60,433 nucleotides of DNA, from positions 1-60,433 of the forward strand of contig JAPORY010000059.1 in assembly GCA_026709985.1 (NCBI GenBank), written 5' to 3'. The position numbers were made by a program, and so were the translations under genes. This document shows positions 19,488-28,559 of this stretch, one piece after another. Below the pieces are notes generated by a model. That model worked only from the letters and a program-made list of their open reading frames with translations, searched no databases and had not been told where the DNA came from. The stretch's first letter is position 1, and every line of letters starts with the position of its first letter. This DNA comes from Aestuariivita sp. (lineage in GTDB: Bacteria > Pseudomonadota > Alphaproteobacteria > Rhodobacterales > Rhodobacteraceae).

Positions 19488-19699
19488 CGGTTCATTTCTA
19501 TATATATCGCAAGTTCCGCTGTAAATTGCGTGCGTCGCAAGTTTGAGAGGGCAGTTTTTTGAGGCTGGAGGGAATATGATCAGTAAGTAGGGATATTATT
19601 CAAACCAAACCCTATCAAACCAAATTTTGATTGCTCTCACTCATGCGCGGGCAAAATTTTATGTGTTTGTAAACGCCGATTCAAGTACGAAGTGCATAG

Positions 19700-19754
19700 G
19701 TTAAGAGTTAAGAGGTTAAGAGGTTAAGAGGTTAAGAGGTTAAGAGGTTAAGAG
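19700..19754 (+). repeat. 8-bp tandem repeat GTTAAGAG, seven units
   Basis: Seven head-to-tail copies of GTTAAGAG, the second short by one base (TTAAGAG). The array lies upstream of the AAA+ gene, in the 433-bp gap 19488-19920, and is not inside a reading frame. Such arrays expand and contract by strand slippage. It has no spacers, so it is not CRISPR. Confidence 0.95.
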
Positions 19755-19771
19755 TTTATTGGGCCGTTGAG

Positions 19772-19893
19772 AGCTTTCGACCTGAAACAAGCCCGCTTTC
19801 CTTGAGATCATGCCCGTCTTGCCCGATCAAAGTGGTTCAACTCGCTCTGAACAATCGTTTTTCGGTGCTTTTTCAAAAGGCACTAGTATTCCG
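19772..19893 (+). repeat. diverged direct repeat, right copy
   Basis: Partner of 17876-18005, in the same orientation. The two copies bracket the AAA+ ATPase gene. The right copy lies between the octamer array and the second IS630 remnant. No coding frame is conserved between the copies. Confidence 0.75.
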
Positions 19894-19923
19894 AAATCAT
19901 TACATTGCGGGGTATAATGATTT

Positions 19924-20450
19924 AGTTTGAGGCGCACCTTCTCGGTTGTGAAGCGCCAGTCAACGGATTTCGTCGCTCCGTTCCGCCGGTTCTGCCAAGC
20001 CGTCACCTCACGGACCAGCGTCTCTCGGTCAGGAATCCGACGAGCAAGACAATATTTCGAGAGGACATTGATTTCGATCTCGGCGATGTTCGGCCAAGAG
20101 CCAGGTTTCGGTGTCTAGTACACCGCAATTTGCCGGGCAATGCGAGCCGCCGGTTCATGGCGGTCATACAAGACCGAGAGTTTGTGGGTATTGCGATTAT
20201 CCATGACTAAGACAATCTGCTGCTGGTTAGGAAAGTCATCATCCGCCAGATCTTTCAACAACTCGGCAAAATCTTGCCGCGTTAGCCGGTCCGTAACTTT
20301 CACCGGCCGCCAGCCGGCAAGGGGTGCGCAAACCATAAACCGATTGGCGGTACCGTTCCGCTCGTATTCAAAGTCGTCTATTGCTGGCTGCCCAGAACCG
20401 CACGGCGAGCGGCGACCGGGTGCGATCTCCGCTCTTTACAGATGATCCGC
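19924..20450 (-). pseudogene. IS630-type transposase C-terminal fragment, copy 2
   Basis: Minus-strand fragment starting near 20450 in the region equivalent to the middle of the transposase. It reads DDFEYERNGTANRFMVCAPL, then the catalytic strand IVLVMDNRNTHKLSVLYD, then ARQIAVY followed by an in-frame TAG, then PKPGSWPNIAEIEINVLS and ATKSVDWRFTTEKVRLKL. The N-terminal half is absent. At DNA level it closely resembles the fragment at the right window edge, more so than copy 1, suggesting two related lineages of the element. Confidence 0.88.
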
Positions 20451-20527
20451 CGAACCATATTGTCGCGTTAAAGAGGATGGATAGCGCCGTTAATTTCTAA
20501 AGAGTAGCTGACCGTTGAGGAAGCACA

Positions 20528-21445
20528 GTGAGTAGTCCGGTGATTTCCTTTGCTGAAGGCGATGCATTGGTTGACTGGATCGGGCTGACAGAGGCACTCG
20601 TTTCGGGACACCAATTGTCACGAGCTAACATCGCCGATAACTTTCTCCAAGACGGCGATGATACGCTCCTAACCCGTTCTGCATGGATAAAGGGGCTCGG
20701 ACTGGCGACGAAATCCTTAACAATTTTTCCGAATAATACCCACCACGCTACCCCTACAATTAACGGGGTTTTTTCTCTGTTTTCGGATCAAAACGGTGTT
20801 TTAGAAGCAACCATTGATTGTCACCTCGTGACAAAACTCAAGACCGCCAGCGATAGCCTCCTTGCAGCCTTGTCTTTGGCTCGAGGCGATTCAAAGATTA
20901 TCTTGATCGTCGGTGCTGGAGCGGTAGCGAACTCCCTGCTTGAAGCCTTCGGAGTTGGCTTTCCCGCCGCACGATTTGAAATTTGGAATCGAACAGCCGA
21001 ACGAGCGATTAAATTAGCAAACCAATTTCCGCACACAACTGCCGTGCACAATCTCCGCCAAGCAGTAACTCGTGCGGATATAATCTTAACCGCCACCGCC
21101 GCCGCGCGTCCTATCATTCGCGGCGAGTGGCTACGACGGGGACAGCATTTGAATTTGATCGGTTCCTATCGCGCTGACCTGCGCGAGGCAGACGATGAAG
21201 CCCTACAGACTGCATCAATATATACCGATAGCCTTGATACAACAATTAGTCATATTGGCGAATTCAACATTCCGTTGCAGAGCGGCGCCATAGCGCTTAA
21301 CGATATCCTTGCTGATTTCTATTCGCTTGATAAGTTCCGACGCAAGAATGATGACGAAATCACTGTCTTCAAGAACGGTGGTGGGGCACACTTGGACTTG
21401 ATGACTGCTCGCTACCTCCTTAACCGCTGGGAAGCCTCAGCATGA
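20528..21445 (+). CDS. ornithine cyclodeaminase / mu-crystallin family protein
   Basis: NAD(P)-dependent enzyme of 305 residues. The Rossmann segment is IILIVGAGAVANSLLEAF (GxGxxA), and the N-terminal dimerisation half includes the substrate-side KSLTIFPNN and GVFSLFSDQNG blocks of the family. Members convert ornithine to proline or act as ketimine reductases, or dehydrogenases of alanine or opine-like compounds; substrate cannot be decided here. The last four bases (ATGA) overlap the start of an alpha/beta hydrolase gene, so the two are translationally coupled. Confidence 0.9.
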   Translation: MSSPVISFAEGDALVDWIGLTEALVSGHQLSRANIADNFLQDGDDTLLTRSAWIKGLGLATKSLTIFPNNTHHATPTINGVFSLFSDQNGVLEATIDCHLVTKLKTASDSLLAALSLARGDSKIILIVGAGAVANSLLEAFGVGFPAARFEIWNRTAERAIKLANQFPHTTAVHNLRQAVTRADIILTATAAARPIIRGEWLRRGQHLNLIGSYRADLREADDEALQTASIYTDSLDTTISHIGEFNIPLQSGAIALNDILADFYSLDKFRRKNDDEITVFKNGGGAHLDLMTARYLLNRWEASA

Positions 21446-22386
21446 CAATCGCACTTTTGGTTTGTGGCTGTCTGATAATTGTCTTGTTCATCGTCGCACC
21501 GTTCTGGCACGAGAATCATTTAGCGTTGATTGATGAAACAGTAAGACAGAAAGCCCGCGGCAATTTCGTTAGGTTATCGAAAGGCATTACACATTATGAA
21601 TGGATCGGTGCACAATCGGCGAGCACCGTTGTTTGCATCCACGGACTCACCACCCCCTCTTATGTTTGGCATGGTATCGCCCCACAGATCGCCGCCCTCG
21701 GCCACCATGTGTTGCTCTACGATATTTTTGGCCGTGGATATTCCGACAGACCACCAGACTTGCAAGATCGGGCCTTTTTCTTGCAACAATTGCACGAACT
21801 TCTCGACTCGCAAAAGGTTACAAATAACATAGTCGTCATTGGCTTCTCAATGGGCGGCGCCATTGCAACAGCCTTCACAGCAGAAAACCCAAAGCAGGTC
21901 AAAAAGCTCGTCCTGATCGCACCAGCAGGACTCAAGGTGACCGGCATGAGTACAATTCGACAAATGATGGTTTTGCCCGCCGTCGGCGGTTGGTTTGCCC
22001 GCGGCATCTATCGATCATCCCACCGCAAGGGCACAGAAGCTGAGCGTCACTTGCCGAGCTCAGTCTCGGGCATCGTCGACAGACAACAGCAAGAACTGAA
22101 CTATCAAGGTTTTTGCCCGTCGGTCCTTGCAAGTGTTAGAGGCCTGCTGCACGAAAACCAATCTATGGATCATGAGAAAATTGCCGGTAGCAAAATCCCG
22201 ACCCTAGCAATATTCGGAGAAAATGATGCCGTCATCTCGCCCGGGTGCGGATCGCAATTGGTCGCTTCAAACCCGGACGCTCGTGTTGAAATTGTCGCTG
22301 GAGCGGGACATGGGCTGCCTTATACCCACAGCGACGAAATTCTATGCCTACTTTCGCCGTTCCTTTCAGACCGCCGTGCCGAGTAA
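21442..22386 (+). CDS. alpha/beta hydrolase with N-terminal membrane anchor
   Basis: A 314-residue serine hydrolase. Residues 3-22 are a hydrophobic helix, a signal anchor or uncleaved signal. The oxyanion block VVCIHGLTTPSYVW, the nucleophile elbow GFSMGG (Ser in GxSxG) and the C-terminal catalytic Asp (ENDAVISPG) and His (GAGHGLPY) complete the triad. The partner gene upstream overlaps it by four bases. The following MFS gene converges with no gap: its stop codon begins immediately after this stop. Substrate is unknown. Confidence 0.9.
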   Translation: MTIALLVCGCLIIVLFIVAPFWHENHLALIDETVRQKARGNFVRLSKGITHYEWIGAQSASTVVCIHGLTTPSYVWHGIAPQIAALGHHVLLYDIFGRGYSDRPPDLQDRAFFLQQLHELLDSQKVTNNIVVIGFSMGGAIATAFTAENPKQVKKLVLIAPAGLKVTGMSTIRQMMVLPAVGGWFARGIYRSSHRKGTEAERHLPSSVSGIVDRQQQELNYQGFCPSVLASVRGLLHENQSMDHEKIAGSKIPTLAIFGENDAVISPGCGSQLVASNPDARVEIVAGAGHGLPYTHSDEILCLLSPFLSDRRAE

Positions 22387-23634
22387 CTATGCTCTAGCGC
22401 GAAGGCTCCAATCAAGCGGGGCCTCACGTATCGGCAAGTGCACAATAGCACTAAACGCACCAACGGCGACGCCGACCCACCACACGACGGTATAATCGCC
22501 GTAACTATCGTAAAGCTGCCCACCGAGCCAAACGCCAACGAAAGACCCGATTTGATGGCTCAAAAACACAATACCATACAATGTACCCATGTATCGCAAA
22601 CCGTAAATATGTGCGATTAAACCACTCGTCAGCGGGACGGTGGCAAGCCATAATGAACCCATCGCAATCGAAAACAAGACAACCGAAAGTGGCGTAATCG
22701 GAAATAGAAAAAACAAAGCGGCAACAATGGTGCGTGCGGTATAAATGCCGGCCAATAAATACTTCTTGCGATAATATTTTCCGGCCCAACCGGCGGCGAT
22801 TGTACCCGCAATATTCGCAAGGCCAATCAACGATATAGCGACAGCCCCAAGTGCAGATGTCGTCGTAATTCCAACAGCATGAAACACACTGCCGGTCTGA
22901 ATCGGACCGCACATTTCCGTAACGAGAGCCGGAAAATGGGCGGTCACAAAAGCAAGTTGATAACCACAACTAAAAAACCCCAGAAAGATGAGCGTAAAAC
23001 TCGGGTCTCGTATCGTTTTTTCAAAAACTACGCCTAAACTCTCCTCCAGTTCTTGTTTTGACGCTAATTCTGGAGAGCGAATAATGGGCAACAATAGGAT
23101 TAAGGCGAGAACCCCTACGGCAAACCACACAAAGACGAGTTGCCAAGACATCAGAGTGAGCATCCATTCAGCAAGCGGGGCACCGAAGACTTGGCCCGCG
23201 CTACCGGCGGCGGTCGCAATCGCAAGTGCCATTGAGCGATTTTCATCGCTTGAGGTGCGTCCCACAACCGCGAGAATCACGCCAAACCCAGTGCCCGCAA
23301 TTCCGAAACCAACAAGCCAAGCATACATCTGATGCGCGAGCGGGGTGCTCGACATTGCCGTCAATACTAGGCCAAGGGCATAGATTATCGAACCCATAAA
23401 GATGGCTTTGCGGTCGCCGATTTTTTCGGCAATTGCACCAAAGATTGGCTGTCCAATTCCCCACGCTAAATTCTGAATGGCAATTGCAAGCGAGAACTCT
23501 GTTCGTAGCCAGCCAAATTCTTCAGAGATTGGGATCTGAAAGACGCCAAAAGAGGCGCGAACGGCAAAACTCACCAAAATGATGACACAGCCAACAATCA
23601 AGATCGGCGAAAAAAGGGGGTCGTGTTTACTCAT
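22387..23634 (-). CDS. major facilitator superfamily transporter
   Basis: Twelve-helix MFS permease of 415 residues. The N-terminus (IVGCVIILVSFAVRASFGVF) and the loop 2-3 motif GAIAEKIGDRKAIFMG are of the MFS oxalate/formate-like or monocarboxylate-type group, with the corresponding repeat GWAGKYYRKKYLLAGIY in the second half. It is transcribed toward the hydrolase gene. No substrate can be read from sequence. Confidence 0.92.
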   Translation of the reverse strand: MSKHDPLFSPILIVGCVIILVSFAVRASFGVFQIPISEEFGWLRTEFSLAIAIQNLAWGIGQPIFGAIAEKIGDRKAIFMGSIIYALGLVLTAMSSTPLAHQMYAWLVGFGIAGTGFGVILAVVGRTSSDENRSMALAIATAAGSAGQVFGAPLAEWMLTLMSWQLVFVWFAVGVLALILLLPIIRSPELASKQELEESLGVVFEKTIRDPSFTLIFLGFFSCGYQLAFVTAHFPALVTEMCGPIQTGSVFHAVGITTTSALGAVAISLIGLANIAGTIAAGWAGKYYRKKYLLAGIYTARTIVAALFFLFPITPLSVVLFSIAMGSLWLATVPLTSGLIAHIYGLRYMGTLYGIVFLSHQIGSFVGVWLGGQLYDSYGDYTVVWWVGVAVGAFSAIVHLPIREAPLDWSLRARA

Positions 23635-24054
23635 TTGACAGGGCCTCGCTTTCGCCGAATAGATTATTGCATTTGGGGGGTTAGTGATTGAATGTCAAAT
23701 CGCAACAGCGCCTCATTGCGCACCCGCTCCTTGCCAACAACACCACGGATATTCAAGCTGTGTTGGCAGTTAGCGATAACGAAGCTGTTCGAAACAACTC
23801 GTGTGTAAGCCTTTGAAAAAATTGGCGTGAGTTCCAGAATCTTAGATCAGTCTAGAATCTTCACTAGGACTTTGTTGCGGGGATGCCAAAAATTTCCGGT
23901 GACACTGCGGATCAAACATTAACGGCTCGCTTGTGAATGGGACGAATTTTGCGTAGCGTCAACTATCACAAACCAAGAGCAACCTGATGAATATTGCCAG
24001 TGTCATTGCTTCTTCGCCGAGAGAGACAATGCGGGTCGCTTTATAGGTGGGGTC
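23635..24054. other. 420-bp divergent intergenic region
   Basis: Lies between the MFS gene (leftward) and zapE (rightward) and must hold both promoters. No open frame or RNA is recognisable. Confidence 0.45.
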
Positions 24055-25119
24055 ATGGCATCTATTTCTGAGCTCTATCGCACTCAAGTCGAACAGGGCG
24101 AGTTGCGTCCTGATGAAGACCAGAAGGCTTTGATCGCCGAGTTCGAACGACTTGGCTCTGACCTCTCAACGCCTGTGCGCACCGGCCTGTTTCGGAAACC
24201 CAAGACAGCAACCAAGGGGCTGTATATCTGGGGCGGTGTCGGTCGCGGAAAATCAATGCTCATGGACCTCTTTGTTAAGGCCGTCGCTAATTTTCCCCAC
24301 CGCCGTGTTCACTTCCACGCTTTCATGCAAGAAATTCATGGCGCGATGAATGAAGCACGAAAACAAGGGGTGAATGATGCCCTCGCCCCTGTCGTTGACG
24401 CCGTATCAAAGGACATTCGTCTGTTAGCGTTTGATGAAATGCAAATATCTGACATTACTGATGCGATGATTGTTGGTCGACTGTTCGAAGGAATTTTAGC
24501 TCGCGGTGTGGCCGTAGTCACGACATCCAATCGACCGCCCGACGATTTGTATAAAGATGGTCTAAATCGCGAATTATTCTTGCCGTTTATTTCCTTACTC
24601 CAAGAGCAAATGGTCGTTTGGGACATGCAAGGCAAGACAGATTATCGTCAAAATCGTCTTGCCAATAGTCAAGTCTATTTCTCTCCGATTGGTCCGCAGG
24701 CAAACTCGGAGATTCGCGCTGTTTGGAACGATCTCTCTGGCGGCCGATCAGAGGAACTGATACTGACGGTGACCGGACGCGAGATTACCCTGCCGCAGTT
24801 TGGAAACGGCGTTGCGCGCGCAACGTTCTATCAACTTTGCGGAAATCCGCTCGGCCCCGCCGACTATCTCGCGATTGCCGATGCGGTTCGTGTTCTTATT
24901 TTGGAAAATATTCCGCTTTTATCGCGATCAAACTTTAACGAAGCAAAGCGCTTTGTTACGCTCATTGATGCACTATATGAGGCACACGTTCGCTTGATTT
25001 GCTCGGCCGACGCCGAACCGGAAATGCTCTATGTCGAGGGTGAGGGGCTGTTCGAGTTTGAGCGCACTGCGTCACGGCTAAGAGAGATGCAATCGGCTAG
25101 CTGGGGCTCTGCGACCTAA
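24055..25119 (+). CDS. zapE: ZapE/AFG1-family cell division ATPase
   Basis: AFG1-like ATPase of 354 residues. ZapE associates with the constricting Z-ring and destabilises FtsZ polymers; mitochondrial AFG1 relatives act in respiratory complex turnover. Visible blocks are GLYIWGGVGRGKSMLMDLF (Walker A), VHFHAFM, LLAFDEMQISDITDAM (Walker B), and TTSNRPPDDLYKDGLNRE. It is of normal length and isolated in this window; the mdh/suc genes often beside zapE in alphaproteobacteria are not present here. Confidence 0.95.
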   Translation: MASISELYRTQVEQGELRPDEDQKALIAEFERLGSDLSTPVRTGLFRKPKTATKGLYIWGGVGRGKSMLMDLFVKAVANFPHRRVHFHAFMQEIHGAMNEARKQGVNDALAPVVDAVSKDIRLLAFDEMQISDITDAMIVGRLFEGILARGVAVVTTSNRPPDDLYKDGLNRELFLPFISLLQEQMVVWDMQGKTDYRQNRLANSQVYFSPIGPQANSEIRAVWNDLSGGRSEELILTVTGREITLPQFGNGVARATFYQLCGNPLGPADYLAIADAVRVLILENIPLLSRSNFNEAKRFVTLIDALYEAHVRLICSADAEPEMLYVEGEGLFEFERTASRLREMQSASWGSAT

Positions 25120-25590
25120 GTACGACGAGGTTCGCCGCCTCTTGGCACGCCATCTGCCCCCTAGATCGCTATACAGACCGATGCTGGCATTGACCAATAA
25201 ACCGGAACAATAGGAAAAAATGGCCGGGGGCTGATCAATGACAAAAGTAGCTTGGGAATTCGGACTGCGCCTCAACCAGCGGAACAATAATAAGTATCCA
25301 GCGTACGACATACTGACTTCCGGTAGCTCAGCCGATGGGGGATATGCTCCCCCCAATCAAAGAAGTGTCCGTGCGAAAACCCCGGTTTTTCGCCAAATCG
25401 CAAAATCTTTGCTTAGAAGTTGAAAATAAATTCACCGCGATCTCGACGAAATTCTGAATTTTCGGAGATGAGACTCACAAATTCTTACGAAATATCGCAA
25501 TCTGGAATTGCGTTTACCCCGCTCCAAAGCGTCAAGACGCGCCGGTCACATTTGCAGAAAATAGGGTCAAAAATCAGGAGGCTTTTGCGA
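25120..25590. other. 471-bp gap between zapE and a transposase relic
   Basis: No supported gene. Short plus-strand frames at 25238-25617 have no family features. Confidence 0.4.
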
Positions 25591-25733
25591 CTATGCAGCT
25601 TTAGGCACTGTCTTTAAAGCACCCCGGAGTACCAATCCAATGCGATGGATGTTCGCTGCGATAATGGATAGTCCGACCATTCGAGCAAAGCGCCTGAATC
25701 CTTCCTCGACGGTTAGTCCCTGACAAGTTAGTC
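25591..25733 (-). pseudogene. transposase C-terminal relic (ISNCY- or IS5-like)
   Basis: On the minus strand, the frame ending at the TAG at 25591-25593 reads GLTVEEGFRRFARMVGLSII, then AANIHRIGLVLRGALK, the C-terminus of a multi-copy transposase group I associate with ISNCY-type elements. Only about 45 codons remain, and they abut the folC 3' end, so the element may have replaced the sequence after folC. The family name is a judgement by eye. Confidence 0.5.
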
Positions 25734-27018
25734 AGGTGAGATCATTTTTCTTGATCTCACGCAAAACCTCCCCCGCCAAATACAAAGAACCGCAAATCAG
25801 CACCCGCGCTCGCCGATCACGAGAAAAAATGCGAGAGAGAGCGGTGCGAAAATTGTCACTCGAATCAGCATTGATACCGAGTTCGGCCGCACAGTTGGCG
25901 ACAAACTCCCCGCAAAACGCATTTTCTTGCTGCGGAATAGCGATGCCCGTCACCCCAGAGATACGGCTCGCCAAAGGCGCAAGAAACCCGGTTACGCTCT
26001 TCGAGTTCAGCATTCCGCAGATGAGATAAGTTGCGCGCGATGGCATATCGGCAAGCACCGCAGCCAGTGCCGCCCCAGCGGCCTCGTTGTGCCCACCGTC
26101 TAACCAAACTTCACCACCAACGGGAACCTCTGGAAAATAGTTCTCTAATGACTGCATTCTCGCTGGCCACTGTGGGTCTCGCAGTGCCCGCACGCACGCA
26201 ATATCATCAGCCCAAAGCTGTCGTAGAACGGTGACGGCCGCACCAGCGTTAACGACTTGATGAGCACCAATAAGTCGCGGCAAGGGTAACGATAATTGAC
26301 CTGACTGATCACGGTACATCACCTGATTTTCACGGCTGTCAATAGTCCAATATTCCCCTTGCTGTAGCAGCGGCGAGTCACGCTCAATAGCAAGCGTCCC
26401 TATGACCTGCGACGCCTCAGCGACTTGCTCAGCAACCACACAGGGAACACCCCGCTTTAGAATGCCACCCTTCTCACCCGCTATTTCTGCTATGCTATTG
26501 CCCAAATATTGCTCGTGATCTTTGGAAATTGGCGTTATCACCGTCATTGCGGGCGATGCGATAACATTGGTGGCATCAAGCCGTCCACCCAATCCAACTT
26601 CCAATAAACAATAATCGGCCTTATGCCGCGCAAATGCCAAAAAGGCCGCGCAGGTCGTGATTTCAAAATAGGTGATCGGAGCGCCCGCATTCAATCTCTC
26701 GCACTCATCAAGCAATGCTGCCAACTCAACCTCCGAAATCACCTCGCCAGCAATCGTTATGCGCTCGTGAAACTTGACCAAGTGCGGTGAGGTATAAACA
26801 TGGCATCGCTTGCCCATACTCTCTAGTCCGGCACGGATCATCGCCAGTGTTGAACCCTTACCATTGGTCCCGGCAATATGGATCACTTGCGGCAGCTTAT
26901 CTTGTGGGTTTCCGAGCCGTTCTAGTAAGGTAAGCACGCGATCGAGCGTCAAATCAATGACCTTCGGATGCAAGGTCATCATACGCTGAAGAATGCTGTC
27001 GGAAGTGTCAGTCGTCAC
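25732..27018 (-). CDS. folC: bifunctional dihydrofolate / folylpolyglutamate synthase
   Basis: FolC joins dihydropteroate to glutamate and extends folate polyglutamate tails. The signature HIAGTNGKGSTLAMIRAGLE (P-loop) and the blocks HVYTSPHLVKFHERI, LLEVGLGGRLDATN, ITPISKDHEQYLG and WLDGGHNEAA are all present. I chose the GTG at 27018 as start because it gives the usual family N-terminus (TTDTSDSILQR, then LHPKVIDLTLDR) and 428 residues; an in-frame ATG at 27090 would add 24 residues. It lies downstream of accD on the same strand, the usual alphaproteobacterial order. Its stop touches a transposase relic. Confidence 0.93.
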   Translation of the reverse strand: MTTDTSDSILQRMMTLHPKVIDLTLDRVLTLLERLGNPQDKLPQVIHIAGTNGKGSTLAMIRAGLESMGKRCHVYTSPHLVKFHERITIAGEVISEVELAALLDECERLNAGAPITYFEITTCAAFLAFARHKADYCLLEVGLGGRLDATNVIASPAMTVITPISKDHEQYLGNSIAEIAGEKGGILKRGVPCVVAEQVAEASQVIGTLAIERDSPLLQQGEYWTIDSRENQVMYRDQSGQLSLPLPRLIGAHQVVNAGAAVTVLRQLWADDIACVRALRDPQWPARMQSLENYFPEVPVGGEVWLDGGHNEAAGAALAAVLADMPSRATYLICGMLNSKSVTGFLAPLASRISGVTGIAIPQQENAFCGEFVANCAAELGINADSSDNFRTALSRIFSRDRRARVLICGSLYLAGEVLREIKKNDLT

Positions 27019-27235
27019 GAGGGAAGTATTCTCTTGATTGATGTAGCGCTCGGCTGCAATCAGACCAAAGACTGCAAATGCTGGCCCCATTGAAGATCAA
27101 TGCCGGTGCGATGCGCAAGCCTTTCCAGACCCGAATGGCTGTGATTAAAAAAATCAAGTGTACCCGTTCGTACGCATACCTGGCATTAAGTGCGAGTTCG
27201 GCCAAAATGCGCTAAGTCGAAAAGTTGGGCCGCGT

Positions 27236-28195
27236 TCAAGCTGGCGCTTCGACTTTCTTCTCATCGCCTTCCGCAGCAGGAACAATCGCTTCCTCATCAG
27301 GAACCTCCGTTACCTCCGGCATGGGTAGGTCCCCTTTCACGGGCGGCGATAATCCCAAGAGCATTCGCGTAATCGTGATGAGTTCATCGCGCAATTCGCT
27401 TCTCGGCGTCACGCGGTCGAGCATCCCATGCTCAAGCAGGAACTCTGCTCTTTGAAATCCAGTAGGCAGCTTTTCACCGATCGTCTGTTCAATAACGCGG
27501 GGACCTGCAAAACAAATAAGGGCATTAGGCTCAGCGATGTGAATGTCCCCTAACATGGCGTAAGAGGCCGTCACCCCTCCCGAGGTCGGATGTGTCAAGA
27601 CCACGATGTACGGCAAGCGGGCCTCCTTTACCATCTGGATCGCAACCGTCGTTCGTGGCATTTGCATCAAGCTCAATATCCCCTCCTGCATACGGGCCCC
27701 GCCAGCCGCAGAGAACAAAATCAAGGGACGATGTAAACAGACAGCCTCTTCTGCCGCAGCGATGATCGCATTACCAACATACATACCCATCGACCCGCCC
27801 ATAAAAGAGAAATCTTGCGCCGCTGCAATAATCGGAGTTCGTCCAATCTCACCACCCGCAACGAGCATGGCTTCGTTTTCGCCGCTGGCCTTTTGCGCTG
27901 ATCGCATTCGATCCGGGTATCGCTTCTGATCCCGAAAATTAATCGGATCCGAGATCGGCACGGGAACCTGAAGCTCGTTAAAGACCCCGCCGTCGAATAG
28001 AGTCTTGAACCGCTCCCTTGGCGAAATTGTCATGTGGTAACCGCAGTTAACACATACATTCAGATTATCGGCAAGCTCGCGATGAAATAGCATTGAATTG
28101 CACGCATCGCAGGTCTGCCAGAGATTCTTAGGCGTGTCGCGACGCGAAAAAATCGAGTCAATACGGGGGCGAACAAAATTCGTAATCCAGTTCAT
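27236..28195 (-). CDS. accD: acetyl-CoA carboxylase carboxyltransferase subunit beta
   Basis: AccD is the beta subunit of the carboxyltransferase that makes malonyl-CoA for fatty acid synthesis. The four-Cys zinc ribbon CDAC-x15-CVNCG is near the N-terminus, and the crotonase-type core includes GGSMGMYVG, FSAAGGARMQEG and HPTSGGVTASYAML. The start is set at the ATG at 28195 (MNWITNFVRPRI, the family's typical beginning, 319 residues). An upstream ATG at 28291 would add 32 residues of no family resemblance. The C-terminal 40 residues are acidic and low-complexity. It is followed by folC. Confidence 0.96.
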   Translation of the reverse strand: MNWITNFVRPRIDSIFSRRDTPKNLWQTCDACNSMLFHRELADNLNVCVNCGYHMTISPRERFKTLFDGGVFNELQVPVPISDPINFRDQKRYPDRMRSAQKASGENEAMLVAGGEIGRTPIIAAAQDFSFMGGSMGMYVGNAIIAAAEEAVCLHRPLILFSAAGGARMQEGILSLMQMPRTTVAIQMVKEARLPYIVVLTHPTSGGVTASYAMLGDIHIAEPNALICFAGPRVIEQTIGEKLPTGFQRAEFLLEHGMLDRVTPRSELRDELITITRMLLGLSPPVKGDLPMPEVTEVPDEEAIVPAAEGDEKKVEAPA

Positions 28196-28559
28196 CGCCT
28201 TGCTCTCAATTACCGCTCTGCGGCGTTGAAATACGCCTATCCGCCGATAAATGCAATTGCCACCAAATCGGCGACCGTTCGGTGACTTCACCGTACTGCC
28301 AATGCAACCGAATAATGCCTTCGCTGATCATTGGAACTTAACCCCAAAAAGTTCTTCAATCGTAAGCGGCAAGCGCTGTCAGTGAACATCACCATACGCA
28401 AAATCTTGACCTCTCGAACCCACTGCGCAATTATGGTAAGTCAGCAGGTACTCACGTATTCATCATGCGGGCATCGGCCGGACAAACGCGGTCGCAGCTG
28501 CTATGCGCATCGGCGCCTGATCGCTAGCCGTACAACCGCACAAGGGGGAAATAACGACA
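28196..28559. other. 364-bp divergent region between accD and ilvD
   Basis: It should contain both promoters. I looked for a leader peptide rich in branched-chain codons or a riboswitch upstream of ilvD and saw neither. The ribosome site AGGGGGAAA precedes the ilvD start. Confidence 0.45.

Noticed and set aside
19700-19754. CRISPR-like appearance of the octamer array
   Set aside because: The units are contiguous, with no spacers; a simple tandem repeat.
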